From the NCBI GenBank assembly GCA_900314855.1, contig OMWZ01000001.1, positions 161,355-225,354 of the forward strand: DNA of 64,000 nt, read 5' to 3'. Each line of letters begins with the position of its first letter. The stretch's first letter is position 1. Positions 18,230-26,591 of this stretch are shown here, piece by piece. A model generated the notes under the pieces. That model was not told the origin of the DNA. It did no database searches and saw nothing but the letters and a program-made list of their open reading frames with translations. A program made the position numbers and the translations under genes. This DNA is from an uncultured Selenomonadales bacterium (lineage in GTDB: Bacteria > Bacillota > Negativicutes > Acidaminococcales > Acidaminococcaceae).

Positions 18230-19038
18230 CGTTGCGCCTCCTTTTCCCCGGCGAAGGGAGGAACGGAAATACGAAGCCGGACATCCTGCAGGGAATTCAG
18301 GTACCGGCGCGTCTCTTCGCTCTTGGCGGGATCCATGTCGGCGTAGACGATTTCTTCGCCTTTCCCGGCCTCGGCGAGGACGAAGCCGTTGGGATCGACC
18401 AGGCGGGAGTGTCCGTAAAAGACATCCTTTTTGAAAGTTCCCACGGCATTGACTGCCGCAACGAACAAATGGTTCTCAATGGCGCGGGCACGGCACAGGA
18501 TATCCCAGGCGAAGCCACGCCGTTCGGGCCATTCGGCCGGCACGACCAGAAGCTGCGCGTCCCGCAGGGCCAGATAACGGTACAGTTCAGGGAACCGCAT
18601 ATCATAGCAGACCGTGGACCCGCATCGGACGCCATCCAGCTCATAGACATCAAAGCGGTCGCCGGAGGCAAAAAATTGCTTCTCGTTGAACATGCCGAAC
18701 AGGTGGGCTTTGCCGTATTTGCTGACAATCCGTCCTTCCCGGTTGATGGCCAGGACCGTGTTGTAAATCCTGCCGTCATCCCAGCGGATCGGCAGGGAGC
18801 CGGGAATGAGACTGCAGTGGGTCCGCACGGCCAGGGTTCGCAGTTCCCGGACCAGGGGACTGTCCATGGTTTCGGCCTGTTCCTGCAGGTGCCCCAGGGA
18901 ATATCCCGTCGTCCAGATTTCCGGCAAAATGGCAAGGTCGCTGCGGCGGGCCGCCGTTTCCAGCATTTCCAGGCCATGGGCCGTGTTCCCGGCATGATTC
19001 TTTTCTTCCAGTTTCATTTGTACCAAGGCGATTTTCAT
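18226..19038 (-). CDS. Carbon-nitrogen hydrolase (nitrilase superfamily, omega-amidase-like)
   Basis: 270 aa with the complete catalytic triad of the superfamily: Glu40 (ILPEIW), Lys110 (YGKAHLF) and Cys144 (TVCYDMRFPE). The length and YDMRFPE context match the Nit2/YafV type, which removes toxic 2-oxoglutaramate or oxosuccinamate, but substrate assignment within the superfamily is not safe from sequence alone. It overlaps the genes on both sides by 4 bases. Confidence 0.9.
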   Translation of the reverse strand: MKIALVQMKLEEKNHAGNTAHGLEMLETAARRSDLAILPEIWTTGYSLGHLQEQAETMDSPLVRELRTLAVRTHCSLIPGSLPIRWDDGRIYNTVLAINREGRIVSKYGKAHLFGMFNEKQFFASGDRFDVYELDGVRCGSTVCYDMRFPELYRYLALRDAQLLVVPAEWPERRGFAWDILCRARAIENHLFVAAVNAVGTFKKDVFYGHSRLVDPNGFVLAEAGKGEEIVYADMDPAKSEETRRYLNSLQDVRLRISVPPFAGEKEAQR

Positions 19039-19637
19039 GAAATCCCCGCTTTCTCGCGATCTTTTTCCCCTACGATTCCGACAGATACCGCCGGTTTCCC
19101 GTGCGGGACTGTCCGTTCTTCCCCGTCCCGCTGCCGGGGCCAGCGCTGCTGGGCCCGCGCCCGGCGGATGACAACTGTTTCCAGGCGCCGCATGGCGCGG
19201 GTAAACACAAATTCCGGGCTGCCCAGGGAGGCGACCAGCGCCGCCGGCAGCCCGGCCAGATGGGCGCCCAGTACATCCGTAAAAAGCTGGTCTCCCACGA
19301 CGAGGGCCGGCGTATCCGGCGGCAGAAGCGCCAAGGCTTTTCGAAAGGCCCGCCCCCAGGGTTTCAGCGCCCAGGAAACGGCAGGGCAGCCCGTGACTTC
19401 CCGGACATGACGAAGCCGGCCGCCGCCGCTGTTCGAAACAAAGACAACGGCGATGCCGTGCTGCCGGAGCAGGCGGACCCAGTGGATCTGGTCCGGCGGG
19501 ACCTGTTCCCTGTACCGGCGCAGGAAGGTGTTGTCCAGGTCCAGCAGCAGCGCCTGATAGCCGTGCTGCCGGAGCCAGTCCGGCGTCAGGGAAGAGAGCC
19601 GCGCGAAACGATAGTCGGGAATCAGGAGGTTATTCAT
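19035..19637 (-). CDS. YqeG family HAD phosphatase
   Basis: A 200-aa HAD-type phosphatase with the nucleophile motif DLDNTF (Asp33, Asp35), motif II VFVSNS, and motif III/IV region KPWGRAF...VVGDQLFTDVLGA, the layout of YqeG (phosphatidylglycerophosphatase-like). The ATG at 19637 lies behind a GGGGGG stretch and overlaps the histidine kinase stop by 8 bases; the frame runs on to 19754 inside that gene. The C-terminal 35 residues are basic and low in complexity. Confidence 0.87.
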   Translation of the reverse strand: MNNLLIPDYRFARLSSLTPDWLRQHGYQALLLDLDNTFLRRYREQVPPDQIHWVRLLRQHGIAVVFVSNSGGGRLRHVREVTGCPAVSWALKPWGRAFRKALALLPPDTPALVVGDQLFTDVLGAHLAGLPAALVASLGSPEFVFTRAMRRLETVVIRRARAQQRWPRQRDGEERTVPHGKPAVSVGIVGEKDREKAGIS

Positions 19638-21222
19638 GGTTGTCCCCCCGTACGACGGCCTCCGGCGGGAACGTGACCATAAAGCGTGTCCCCTGTCCCA
19701 ACTTGGAAAAGACTTCCAGACGGCCGCGGTGGCGCCGGACGATTTCCTTCGCAATGGCGAGCCCCAGGCCCGTTCCTTTGGTGGCGCTGTTGCAATGGGA
19801 CTTGTCTACTTTATAAAAGCGGTCGAAGATATAAGGCAAATCCGCTTCGGGAATCCCCGGCCCGTTGTCGACGATGGTCATTTCGAAACTGCCGTCCTCC
19901 AGCTGTTTCGTTTCATAGCGGACAAAACTGCCTTCCGGGGAATACTTGATGGCGTTGTCCCCCAGAATGAGGACGAGCTGGACCATCTGGTCCCCGTTTC
20001 CGTAGAGACGGCATGATTCATCGAGCTGCATGGAAATCGTGATGTGCTTGGGATCCGCCTTCACCTTCAGCTGTTCCGCCACGGACCGGATAATATCGGC
20101 CATGGGCAGTTCTTCCATTTCGGCAGGCGTCAATTTGCCCGATGCCTGAAGCCGGCTGATGTCCAGAAGGGCGCGGACCAGGCGTTCCAGGCGCTGGGTC
20201 TCCTTGGAAATCAAATCGCAGTAGCGTTTGTTGACGGACTCGTCTTCCACAGCCTCGGACAGATTGTCATGGATGATTTCCACATAGCCGCGGATAATCG
20301 TGATCGGCGTCCGCAATTCATGGGACACATTGGCCACAAAATCCCGGCGCGTCTTTTCCATGCGGGCCAGTTTTCCCAGATAGCTGCTCAGCTCTTCACT
20401 CAAATGATTGATGGCCAGCCCCAATTCCGCCACTTCGTCTTCGCCGTGGACGTCGACCTTGACGGAATAATTGCCCTTGGCAATGGCCACGGTAGCATCT
20501 TTCATGGACAGCAGGGGCTTGACAATGAGCTTAGTCAAGTGCCGCACCATAAAGAGGCTGATCAGGAGAGCCACCAGGCCGACAATGGCCGTGAAGATGT
20601 AGATATTCCGGAGAATCCCGCCAAACCCGCTCATGGGTTCGGCCAGCAGGATGGCACCCTTTTGTCCGTTGGCGGAACTGTAGGGTACGCCGACGAGCAT
20701 GACCTGCTGCTTGAAGTACGGATGATAGACCTGGGAGCGGATCGTGCCGCCGTCGTAAATATCTGCCAAGATTTTGTTGACGTGGTACGAAACGGTGCCG
20801 CTTTTGATTTCTTCGGCCAGGCGGGACGTATATTCGAACCGGGGAATCAAATCCGCCGGCGCCGCCACATCGGGCTTGATGCTGTTTCTCCCGCCATGTT
20901 CCTTGGCGGCGGCATCGACGTCCGCGGCGATGTTGGACGCCGCAATCAAATTATAGCGGTCGTCGAAGAGCCAGATCCTGGCACCCACCAAATGGTCCAC
21001 GGCAATCAGATACCGCATAAGCATGTAGTGATTCGTGTCATTCTGAAAGAAATATTCGACGGTATTGGCCATTTCGCGGCCCCGTTCGGACAACTGTTCC
21101 TCCCGTAGCTTGACGAAATAGTCGGCGATTAAATAGGAAGTGCCCGCCGAGACACCGACCACGACGATAACGATGATCGCCATGAAACTGTACATCAGGC
21201 GGGTACTGAGGGATTTATTCAC
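19630..21222 (-). CDS. Sensor histidine kinase, PhoR/VicK-like layout
   Basis: A 530-aa membrane kinase: first membrane helix near residues 10-33, an extracytoplasmic sensor of about 155 residues, a second helix near 190-212, HAMP linker, dimerisation domain with the phosphorylated histidine H301 (NVSHELRTP) and a HATPase domain (DNAIKYSPEG, DNGPGIP, GTGLGLAI). I prefer the GTG at 21222, placed behind GAGGTG; a TTG four codons upstream is also possible. It follows its response regulator by 28 bases and overlaps yqeG. Confidence 0.95.
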   Translation of the reverse strand: MNKSLSTRLMYSFMAIIVIVVVGVSAGTSYLIADYFVKLREEQLSERGREMANTVEYFFQNDTNHYMLMRYLIAVDHLVGARIWLFDDRYNLIAASNIAADVDAAAKEHGGRNSIKPDVAAPADLIPRFEYTSRLAEEIKSGTVSYHVNKILADIYDGGTIRSQVYHPYFKQQVMLVGVPYSSANGQKGAILLAEPMSGFGGILRNIYIFTAIVGLVALLISLFMVRHLTKLIVKPLLSMKDATVAIAKGNYSVKVDVHGEDEVAELGLAINHLSEELSSYLGKLARMEKTRRDFVANVSHELRTPITIIRGYVEIIHDNLSEAVEDESVNKRYCDLISKETQRLERLVRALLDISRLQASGKLTPAEMEELPMADIIRSVAEQLKVKADPKHITISMQLDESCRLYGNGDQMVQLVLILGDNAIKYSPEGSFVRYETKQLEDGSFEMTIVDNGPGIPEADLPYIFDRFYKVDKSHCNSATKGTGLGLAIAKEIVRRHRGRLEVFSKLGQGTRFMVTFPPEAVVRGDNHE

Positions 21223-21250
21223 GTTACACCTCAAACCTGTACAGCACCGT

Positions 21251-21961
21251 TCAGGCTTTCGCCGCAGGCTGCTTCAACTCAAATTTATACCCGACACCCC
21301 AGACAGTGGCCACATCCCAGACGGCATCCTTCGGCACGGCCAGTTTCTGCCGGATCCGCTTGATATGCGTGTCCACGGTGCGCGTATCGCCAAAATAAGT
21401 GTACCCCCAAATGGATTCCAGGAGCTGGTTGCGGGAGTAGACCTTGCCCGGCGTCAAAGCCAGGAACCAGAGCAATTCGAATTCCTTCGTCGTAAAGGAA
21501 ACTTTTCTGCCGAAGGACGTGACCTCCATCTTTTCCTGGTCGATGAAGAGCCCCGGGAATTCGATGGTCTTTTTTTCCGTAGCCGTCTGGAATCCACCGG
21601 CACGGCGCAGGACCGCCTTGACGCGGGCCACGACTTCGCGCGTGTTGAAGGGCTTGGTAATATAGTCGTCGGCGCCGGTCTCCAGCCCGAGGATCCTGTC
21701 GTCGTCATCGTCCTTGGCGGTCAGCATAATAATGGGGATGTCATATTTTCGGCGCACTTCCTCACAGACCTGCAAGCCGTCCATGACAGGCATCATGATG
21801 TCCAGCAGCAGGATATCCGGGCGGTCCGCCTCGACCCGTTCCAACGCCTCCTGGCCGTTTTCCGCCTCGAGGACCTGGAACCCTTCCTTTTGGAAATAGA
21901 CGCGAAGGATTTCCCGGATTTGCGCTTCGTCATCCGCAATCAGCACTTTATAATTGTTCAT
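21251..21961 (-). CDS. OmpR-family response regulator
   Basis: 236 aa: receiver domain with DDE near residue 10, phospho-acceptor Asp at about 53 (LLLDIMMPVMDG) and the conserved Lys (TKPFNTREV); a C-terminal winged helix (TTKEFELLWFLA, ESIWGYTYFGDTRTVDTHIKRIR) binds DNA. ATG at 21961 follows GGTGGAAG. First gene of the operon with its kinase, yqeG, nitrilase and the VanX-like gene, so the operon probably links envelope sensing with wall-related functions (inference). Confidence 0.95.
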   Translation of the reverse strand: MNNYKVLIADDEAQIREILRVYFQKEGFQVLEAENGQEALERVEADRPDILLLDIMMPVMDGLQVCEEVRRKYDIPIIMLTAKDDDDDRILGLETGADDYITKPFNTREVVARVKAVLRRAGGFQTATEKKTIEFPGLFIDQEKMEVTSFGRKVSFTTKEFELLWFLALTPGKVYSRNQLLESIWGYTYFGDTRTVDTHIKRIRQKLAVPKDAVWDVATVWGVGYKFELKQPAAKA

Positions 21962-22054
21962 GGTTCTTCCACCTTTCTCTCTATGAAGGACGAAACTCGA
22001 TTCCCGTTCCTGTCCCCAACGATTCCTACAATAATATGCCAAAAGGCTTGTCTT

Positions 22055-22060
22055 ATTATA
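22055..22060 (-). promoter_or_regulatory. Extended -10 element before the response regulator
   Basis: TGCTATAAT on the minus strand (hexamer at 22055-22060) with no good -35, about 95 bases before the start. The same TGC-TATAAT form recurs before nlpC and trmK in this window. Confidence 0.5.
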
Positions 22061-22125
22061 GCAGAAAATCCCGGGGAATTTAACACTTCGACAGCCACTT
22101 TCACAAAAGGTTTACAAACAAAAAA

Positions 22126-22153
22126 AGACAGACAGCCCACAAGCTGTCTGTCT
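22126..22153 (-). terminator. Terminator of the NlpC/P60 gene
   Basis: A perfect 11-bp stem (22126-22136 with 22143-22153, AGACAGACAGC/GCTGTCTGTCT) followed on the minus strand by seven T. Confidence 0.85.
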
Positions 22154-22198
22154 GAAAAATTCGCACTCAGGCTATCTGCCAGTTTCCCCGCACTATCC

Positions 22199-22870
22199 TC
22201 AGTACACGCGGCCAGCGCCGATGTAGCGTTCGCCCCAGTAGCCGCCGAAGACACTGGACACGGTAACACCCTGGCTGGACGAGGCATGGATGAACTGACC
22301 ATTGCCGACGTAAATCCCGCAATGGGACGCGCCAGGGGCATAGGTCGTGAAGAAGACGAGGTCACCGGGACGCAGGGACGACGAAGAAATACGCCGGGAA
22401 GCGTAATACTGGCCGTCGGCCGTCCGGGGAATGTAGATGCCGGACTGGGCGAACACATAGCTCGTAAAGCCCGAGCAGTCAAAGCCGTAGGGAGACGTAC
22501 CCCCAAAGACATACGGAACGCCCCGCATGGCATAGGCATTGCGGAGAATACTCCGGGTCAGGGCGCTGTTACCGGAACGGTTGACGGGCATCGCCCGGTT
22601 CATGAGGCTTCGGTAAGTGGCTTCGCCGACGATACCATCGACAGACAGGCCCCGGGCAGCCTGGAATTCCTTGACTGCCTGTTCGGTAGCCGGCCCGAAG
22701 ACACCGTCCACGGAGCCGATACTGTAGTTCAGGGAAGCCAGTTGTTTCTGGATTTCAACAACTTCCGACCCCCGGTCCCCTTCCGAGAAATCGGCAAAAC
22801 TCATGGTAGCCGAAAAGCACGAAAGCGCTACGGCTAACAAGGCCGAAAAGACCTTCCTCTTGGTTGACAC
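22199..22870 (-). CDS. Secreted NlpC/P60 cell-wall hydrolase with peptidoglycan-binding domain
   Basis: 223 aa. Signal peptide about 1-26, a peptidoglycan-binding domain type 1 (about 30-90, VDGVFGPATEQAVKEFQ), then an NlpC/P60 endopeptidase with catalytic Cys132 (FDCSGF), His183 (SHCGIYVG) and His195 (FIHASSS). It should cut within peptide stems of murein outside the cytoplasmic membrane. The start is GTG at 22870 with AAAGGG upstream. The promoter lies about 230 bases away, so the mRNA has a long structured leader. Confidence 0.92.
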   Translation of the reverse strand: MSTKRKVFSALLAVALSCFSATMSFADFSEGDRGSEVVEIQKQLASLNYSIGSVDGVFGPATEQAVKEFQAARGLSVDGIVGEATYRSLMNRAMPVNRSGNSALTRSILRNAYAMRGVPYVFGGTSPYGFDCSGFTSYVFAQSGIYIPRTADGQYYASRRISSSSLRPGDLVFFTTYAPGASHCGIYVGNGQFIHASSSQGVTVSSVFGGYWGERYIGAGRVY

Positions 22871-23095
22871 TATGACGCACGCCCTTTCTGTGATTCTGCG
22901 AGAAGACCCCTCAACGGTCAGATCACGGTCAGATCCGTTTGATCGAAGCGGAGAATTACAGCCTCAGGTTTTCGTTTCATGTCGTGCCACAGAGTGAACA
23001 CACCGGCCGCAGCCACCCCTGGTACGGTCGCATCCTCTCTCAAACAACACAACCACACAAAAAATATGTTTCACAAGCCCATATCTGTGTTTCAC
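22871..23095 (-). promoter_or_regulatory. Long leader of the NlpC/P60 gene; possible c-di-AMP riboswitch
   Basis: About 225 nt between the promoter and GTG hold no open reading frame of note. Minus-strand segments such as ACCAGGGGTGG and AACCTGAGGCTGTAA loosely resemble conserved parts of ydaO/yuaA c-di-AMP riboswitches, which often sit before cell-wall hydrolase genes, but I cannot fold a convincing match. An exact tandem 11-bp repeat, ACGGTCAGATC, occupies 22914-22935. Confidence 0.3.
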
Positions 23096-23101
23096 GCACT
23101 C

Positions 23102-23107
23102 ATTATA
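23102..23107 (-). promoter_or_regulatory. Extended -10 element of the NlpC/P60 gene
   Basis: TGTGCTATAAT on the minus strand with hexamer at 23102-23107; the -35 region is poor. It is the best promoter candidate between rnpB and the NlpC/P60 start. Confidence 0.5.
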
Positions 23108-23342
23108 GCACAAGAAGAGCCGGTAAATGTGAACAAAATGAAAAAACAAAGTTCTCGTCATTTTGACGATTTTTTGACGTCATTTTGCGCATCGCTCAAC
23201 CAAGCCGTTTTCAGCGAATTTAACGAAAAATATAGAGTTCGGGCGCTAATTTTTTAGGACCTAAAAAATTTTTTGGTCCTAATAGTTGTGAAAAAGATAA
23301 ACGGCTTTGTGTGTAATATATATTACACTTTAAGCAAGAAAA
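23108..23342. other. AT-rich intergenic stretch with two palindromes
   Basis: No gene is seen. It contains a hairpin TTAGGACC/GGTCCTAA (23254-23261 with 23275-23282) whose loop is itself AAAAAATTTTTT, and a perfect 18-bp palindrome GTGTAATATATATTACAC at 23311-23328. Neither is assigned to a known regulator. Confidence 0.5.
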
Positions 23343-23368
23343 AGGCTGCCGGATTTCTCCGACAGCCT
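23343..23368 (-). terminator. Terminator of rnpB
   Basis: Stem 23343-23353/23358-23368 with a TTTC loop and one mismatch, followed on the minus strand by a run of five T, directly after the RNase P RNA 3' end. Confidence 0.85.
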
Positions 23369-23377
23369 GTTCTTTCG

Positions 23378-23653
23378 GTGTGAGTAGTCAATAAGCCGAG
23401 TTCTGTTCCGACAAGCGGTGGCAATCATTTATCTATACCAGAGATTACTCCCCGGTTACAGCGACACAACCCGGAAGGATCAGCGGGCAACATCATCCCT
23501 TCCCTATTTGGTCTTACTCCGAGTGGGGTTTACCAAGCCAAGTAATTACTTACTTGCTGGTGCGCTCTTACCGCACCGCGGCACTCTGCCCTTTGGAGCT
23601 CGGACTTTCCTCACCGTCCTTAAAGGACGCCGCGATTGCCTTTTATACTCACG
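23378..23653 (-). ncRNA. rnpB: RNase P RNA
   Basis: Catalytic RNA of RNase P, which matures tRNA 5' ends. The minus strand has the universal core GAGGAAAGTCCGAGCTCC near the 5' side and ACAGAACTCGGCTTA near the 3' side. The ends pair as helix P1 (GTGAGTA with TACTCAC). The 5' boundary agrees with the promoter upstream and the 3' boundary with the terminator that follows. Ends are accurate to a few bases. Confidence 0.93.
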
Positions 23654-23658
23654 GACAT

Positions 23659-23687
23659 AGCTTAACACAGAATCGCTGCTTTTGCAA
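23659..23687 (-). promoter_or_regulatory. Promoter of rnpB
   Basis: TTGCAA (23682-23687), a 17-bp spacer and TAAGCT (23659-23664) on the minus strand place the transcript start at about 23652, matching the expected RNA 5' end. Confidence 0.7.
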
Positions 23688-23742
23688 GTCCTTTACAAGG
23701 AACGGGAGCGCCTGCCTCGGGAACCGTTTGTGGCTGCACCGC

Positions 23743-23976
23743 CTACGGCTTCACGCGGGCGCGAAGATATTCCCCATAGTGCTTCAACGCCGCCAGCAGG
23801 ATGTCGCTGGTCGTCGCATACGGAAAACCCTCCCCCGTGCCGCGGGCCTGGGACAGCAGGGATTTAATCTCCTTGACAGCTTGTTTCAGCTTGCCCAAGT
23901 CCTCCGGACTGGTACGGACCTGATAGAATTTTTCCATGACTTCGCCATGCACAGGCTGCCTTTTCTTTCTTTCCAT
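23743..23976 (-). CDS. Small charged protein of unknown function (77 aa)
   Basis: A short basic protein, MERKKRQPVHGEV..., predicted mostly helical and without membrane segments. The ATG at 23976 lies 7 bases behind AAAGGGG; the frame extends upstream to 24117 into the preceding gene without a ribosome site. It follows the YhaM-like gene by 79 bases and precedes rnpB. The C-terminal SDILLAALKHY could suggest a ribbon-helix-helix-like fold, but this is a guess. Confidence 0.6.
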   Translation of the reverse strand: MERKKRQPVHGEVMEKFYQVRTSPEDLGKLKQAVKEIKSLLSQARGTGEGFPYATTSDILLAALKHYGEYLRARVKP

Positions 23977-24055
23977 CCTAGTCCCCTTTCTTCCCGTTCC
24001 CCGGCGCGCCGGAGGGGAATCCTGTGGAACCGGTCCGCAGGGAGCCGGCCAGGGT

Positions 24056-24988
24056 TCACGAATTGATAAAAAGATCCCGATGCAGCATGAAATTGCTGCA
24101 CCACTGCCCCTTTCCATCGGCCGTATCGAACTGATTCATGATGGCGTTGACTTCATCCGCATAGTGGACGATAAACGCTTCGCGGGTCACACATTCCATC
24201 GGGGAGCCCTTCTCCCGATCCCCGTGATGGGACAGGATGATGTGTTCCAGTTGCTGCAGGGAGCTGTCGGGCATTTTCAAATCCGCCGCCGCTTCCCGTA
24301 CAATCATGACAGACAGGCTGATATGTCCCAACAGTTTTCCCTCCGTCGTATAGGGAAACCCGATGTTGGAGCTGATTTCCTTGACTTTGCCGATATCATG
24401 GAGCAGCGCGCCGGCAAGCACGAGATCCGTATCGACGTGACCGATGGTCTGCGCCATGGACAGGGCCAATTCCGCCACATCCACCGTATGATGGAGCAGG
24501 CCACCCAGGTAGGCATGGTGCATCTTCATCCCCGCGGGGGCACGGTAAAACCGTTCGCAGAAAACGGGATTGAAAATTCGCTGAAGCAGGCTCCGCAACG
24601 TCGGCAGTTTTACCTTGCCGATAAGAGACGATAACTTTTCCTTGTACTGTTCCAGATTGAAATTCCCACGGGGGATCAGCATGGAAATATCATCGTCCGA
24701 GCGCAGGTCTTCCAGTTTTTCGATGACAATCTGCATTCCCAGGCTGTCCCGGGCATACTTGGATAAATCCACCTTGCCGGTGACAAGGTACACGGACGAC
24801 TTGGTGCGGTCCGGACTGCGCAGCTTGTCGACGATTCTCTGTTCAAAACTGATAAAGGGCATGCTGCCGCTGTTATCTTCTACCGTGCCGCGGACAAACA
24901 CGCCGCCATTGGACGAGTTGCCGGACCGCAGCGTCCGGACAATCAAAGGCTGGCAGACCGTCTGCCCGGCCTTCATTTCACTAATCAT
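24056..24988 (-). CDS. YhaM-family 3'-5' exoribonuclease (OB fold plus HD domain)
   Basis: 310 aa: an N-terminal OB-fold nucleic-acid-binding domain (about 10-90) and a C-terminal HD domain (about 155-290) with GGLLHHTVDVA, LLHDIGK and ILSHHGD metal-binding motifs. This order is that of YhaM, a manganese-dependent exonuclease acting on RNA and single-stranded DNA. ATG at 24988 has AGGAGTG at good spacing; a second ATG lies four codons inside. Confidence 0.88.
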   Translation of the reverse strand: MISEMKAGQTVCQPLIVRTLRSGNSSNGGVFVRGTVEDNSGSMPFISFEQRIVDKLRSPDRTKSSVYLVTGKVDLSKYARDSLGMQIVIEKLEDLRSDDDISMLIPRGNFNLEQYKEKLSSLIGKVKLPTLRSLLQRIFNPVFCERFYRAPAGMKMHHAYLGGLLHHTVDVAELALSMAQTIGHVDTDLVLAGALLHDIGKVKEISSNIGFPYTTEGKLLGHISLSVMIVREAAADLKMPDSSLQQLEHIILSHHGDREKGSPMECVTREAFIVHYADEVNAIMNQFDTADGKGQWCSNFMLHRDLFINS

Positions 24989-25017
24989 GTCGTGTCACTC
25001 CTACATTCTGTTTTGAC

Positions 25018-25812
25018 TTATAGGACCCGGAAGAGCGGCGTTTCCTTCGCCACCAGTACACGGGTCGCGTAACTGTCCCTACTGAGCCGCAGGGCAAGCC
25101 GGTCCGCCAGGTGATTCATCATGATGAGTTCCGTCGCCTGGTGTGTACCGTCGATGACATTGATTCCTTTGCCTACGGCGTCCTGCGCCTCATGATATTT
25201 GACGTCACCCGTCACGTATGTGTCCGCGCCACTACGCAGGGCCGCATCCAGGAAATCCATGCCCGCACCGCTGCACACGGCCACCTTCCGGACCATGGCG
25301 CCGGCCGGGGCATACGTAATATGGGGAAGGCCCAGTTTTTCGCGGACCGTATCGGCAAACACCGCCACTTCCTTCGGTTCCGGCAGGACACCGACGCGGC
25401 CGATGCCCGCCAGGGTGCCCGCCTGTTCACACAGGGTTTCCACCCCATCCAGGCCCAGCAGTTCCGCCAGGACATCGTTGATTCCCCCAATCGCGCTGTC
25501 CAGGTTCGTATGGGCGCTGAAAACGGCGATGTTCTCCCGCGCCGCGTCCAGCAGCAGGGATGTATGCCAGTCTTCGTCCGTCAAATGGCGGATTCCCTTG
25601 AAAATCGCCGGATGGTGGGTCACGATCAGATTCGCGCGGAGTTCCCGCGCTTGGGCCAGCACCTCCGCCGAATAGTCCAGGGCGCACAGGATGACCCGCA
25701 CCGGCTCGTCCGTGCGGCCCACCATCAGCCCTACGTTGTCCCATTCCTCCGCCAGCGACGGCGGGGCAATCTCATTCAGGATCCGGATGACGTCCTTCAC
25801 TGCGGCAAGCAT
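25018..25812 (-). CDS. Nif3-like dinuclear metal-centre protein
   Basis: 264 aa of the Nif3/YqfO (GTP cyclohydrolase I type 2) family: EEWDNVGLMVG near the start, VTHHPAIFKG and HTNLDSAIGGINDVLA metal-site segments and a C-terminal GDVKYHEAQDA...DGTHQATE. The biochemical role of the family is unsettled. ATG at 25812 follows GGAGGAA and lies inside the end of trmK (41-base overlap). The trmK-nif3 pairing is common in Firmicutes, usually beside rpoD, which here sits 11 kb away. Confidence 0.9.
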   Translation of the reverse strand: MLAAVKDVIRILNEIAPPSLAEEWDNVGLMVGRTDEPVRVILCALDYSAEVLAQARELRANLIVTHHPAIFKGIRHLTDEDWHTSLLLDAARENIAVFSAHTNLDSAIGGINDVLAELLGLDGVETLCEQAGTLAGIGRVGVLPEPKEVAVFADTVREKLGLPHITYAPAGAMVRKVAVCSGAGMDFLDAALRSGADTYVTGDVKYHEAQDAVGKGINVIDGTHQATELIMMNHLADRLALRLSRDSYATRVLVAKETPLFRVL

Positions 25813-26491
25813 CAATAGATTCCTCCAATTGTCGTTCCAGCCGCTGCCAGGCCCGGTACTTGTCCGATGCCACAGCCTCACGGCTTTGTTCCATCTGCTG
25901 CAGGAGCCGCCTGTAATGGCGGTGCAGTTCCTCCAGATATTCGAGGCGGTACGGCCTGTCTTCGTACAGCAGCACCGGACCGGCCAAAGCTTCCAATTTC
26001 GTCAGGGGACGGCTTTTTCCGGGAGAAACGGTTAAGATCGTGTACAGCCGGTCCCGTTCCTTGCACAACTGTTCGTCACGGATGACAAACCCGTGTCCCG
26101 ACAGCCAGGCCCGCAGCTCGGCCTGGCCGTTCATGGGCTGCAGCACGAAGGTTCCTACGGTGGCAGCCACGGCCGGGGCCTCTTCTAGGATCATACGGAT
26201 GGTCGCCCCGCCCATCCCGGCAATGACGACGGCCTGGACTTCGTGCGGGGCCAGTCCTGCCAGCCCCGGCGCCTGCCGCACTTCGACAGCCCCTTCCAGA
26301 CCGTAGCGAGCCACGGTCTCCCGGGCAGCGTCGCAAGGCCCGGCCGCGATATCCGACGCGATGACCTTGCGGCAGCGGCCCGTCTGGATCAAAAGGGCCG
26401 GTACATAGCCGTGGTCTGTTCCCACATCCGCTGCTGTCTCGCAGGGAGGCACCAGTCCGGCCACGGTTTCCAGTCTTGTTCCTGCGTTCAT
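25772..26491 (-). CDS. trmK: tRNA (adenine(22)-N1)-methyltransferase
   Basis: 239 aa. SAM-binding motif AADVGTDHGYVPALL and the family-specific VIAGMGGATIR identify the COG2384/TrmK enzyme that methylates A22 in the D-loop of tRNAs. The C-terminal third is a helical, charged domain. ATG at 26491; an extended -10 element TGCTATAAT lies about 35 bases upstream. Confidence 0.92.
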   Translation of the reverse strand: MNAGTRLETVAGLVPPCETAADVGTDHGYVPALLIQTGRCRKVIASDIAAGPCDAARETVARYGLEGAVEVRQAPGLAGLAPHEVQAVVIAGMGGATIRMILEEAPAVAATVGTFVLQPMNGQAELRAWLSGHGFVIRDEQLCKERDRLYTILTVSPGKSRPLTKLEALAGPVLLYEDRPYRLEYLEELHRHYRRLLQQMEQSREAVASDKYRAWQRLERQLEESIDACRSEGRHPDPE

Positions 26492-26524
26492 AAAAAAACC
26501 TGCCCACCTCTCTTTGCTGATTTC

Positions 26525-26530
26525 ATTATA
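26525..26530 (-). promoter_or_regulatory. Extended -10 promoter element of trmK
   Basis: TTTGCTATAAT on the minus strand with its hexamer at 26525-26530; -35 is weak. A hairpin TAGGCAAA/TTTGCCTA (26554-26561 with 26568-26575) just upstream may end the sulfatase-type gene. Confidence 0.5.
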
Positions 26531-26591
26531 GCAAAAAGGCTGGACAGGGGAAAGTAGGCAAACATATTTTTGCCTATTTATTCCGGATTTC

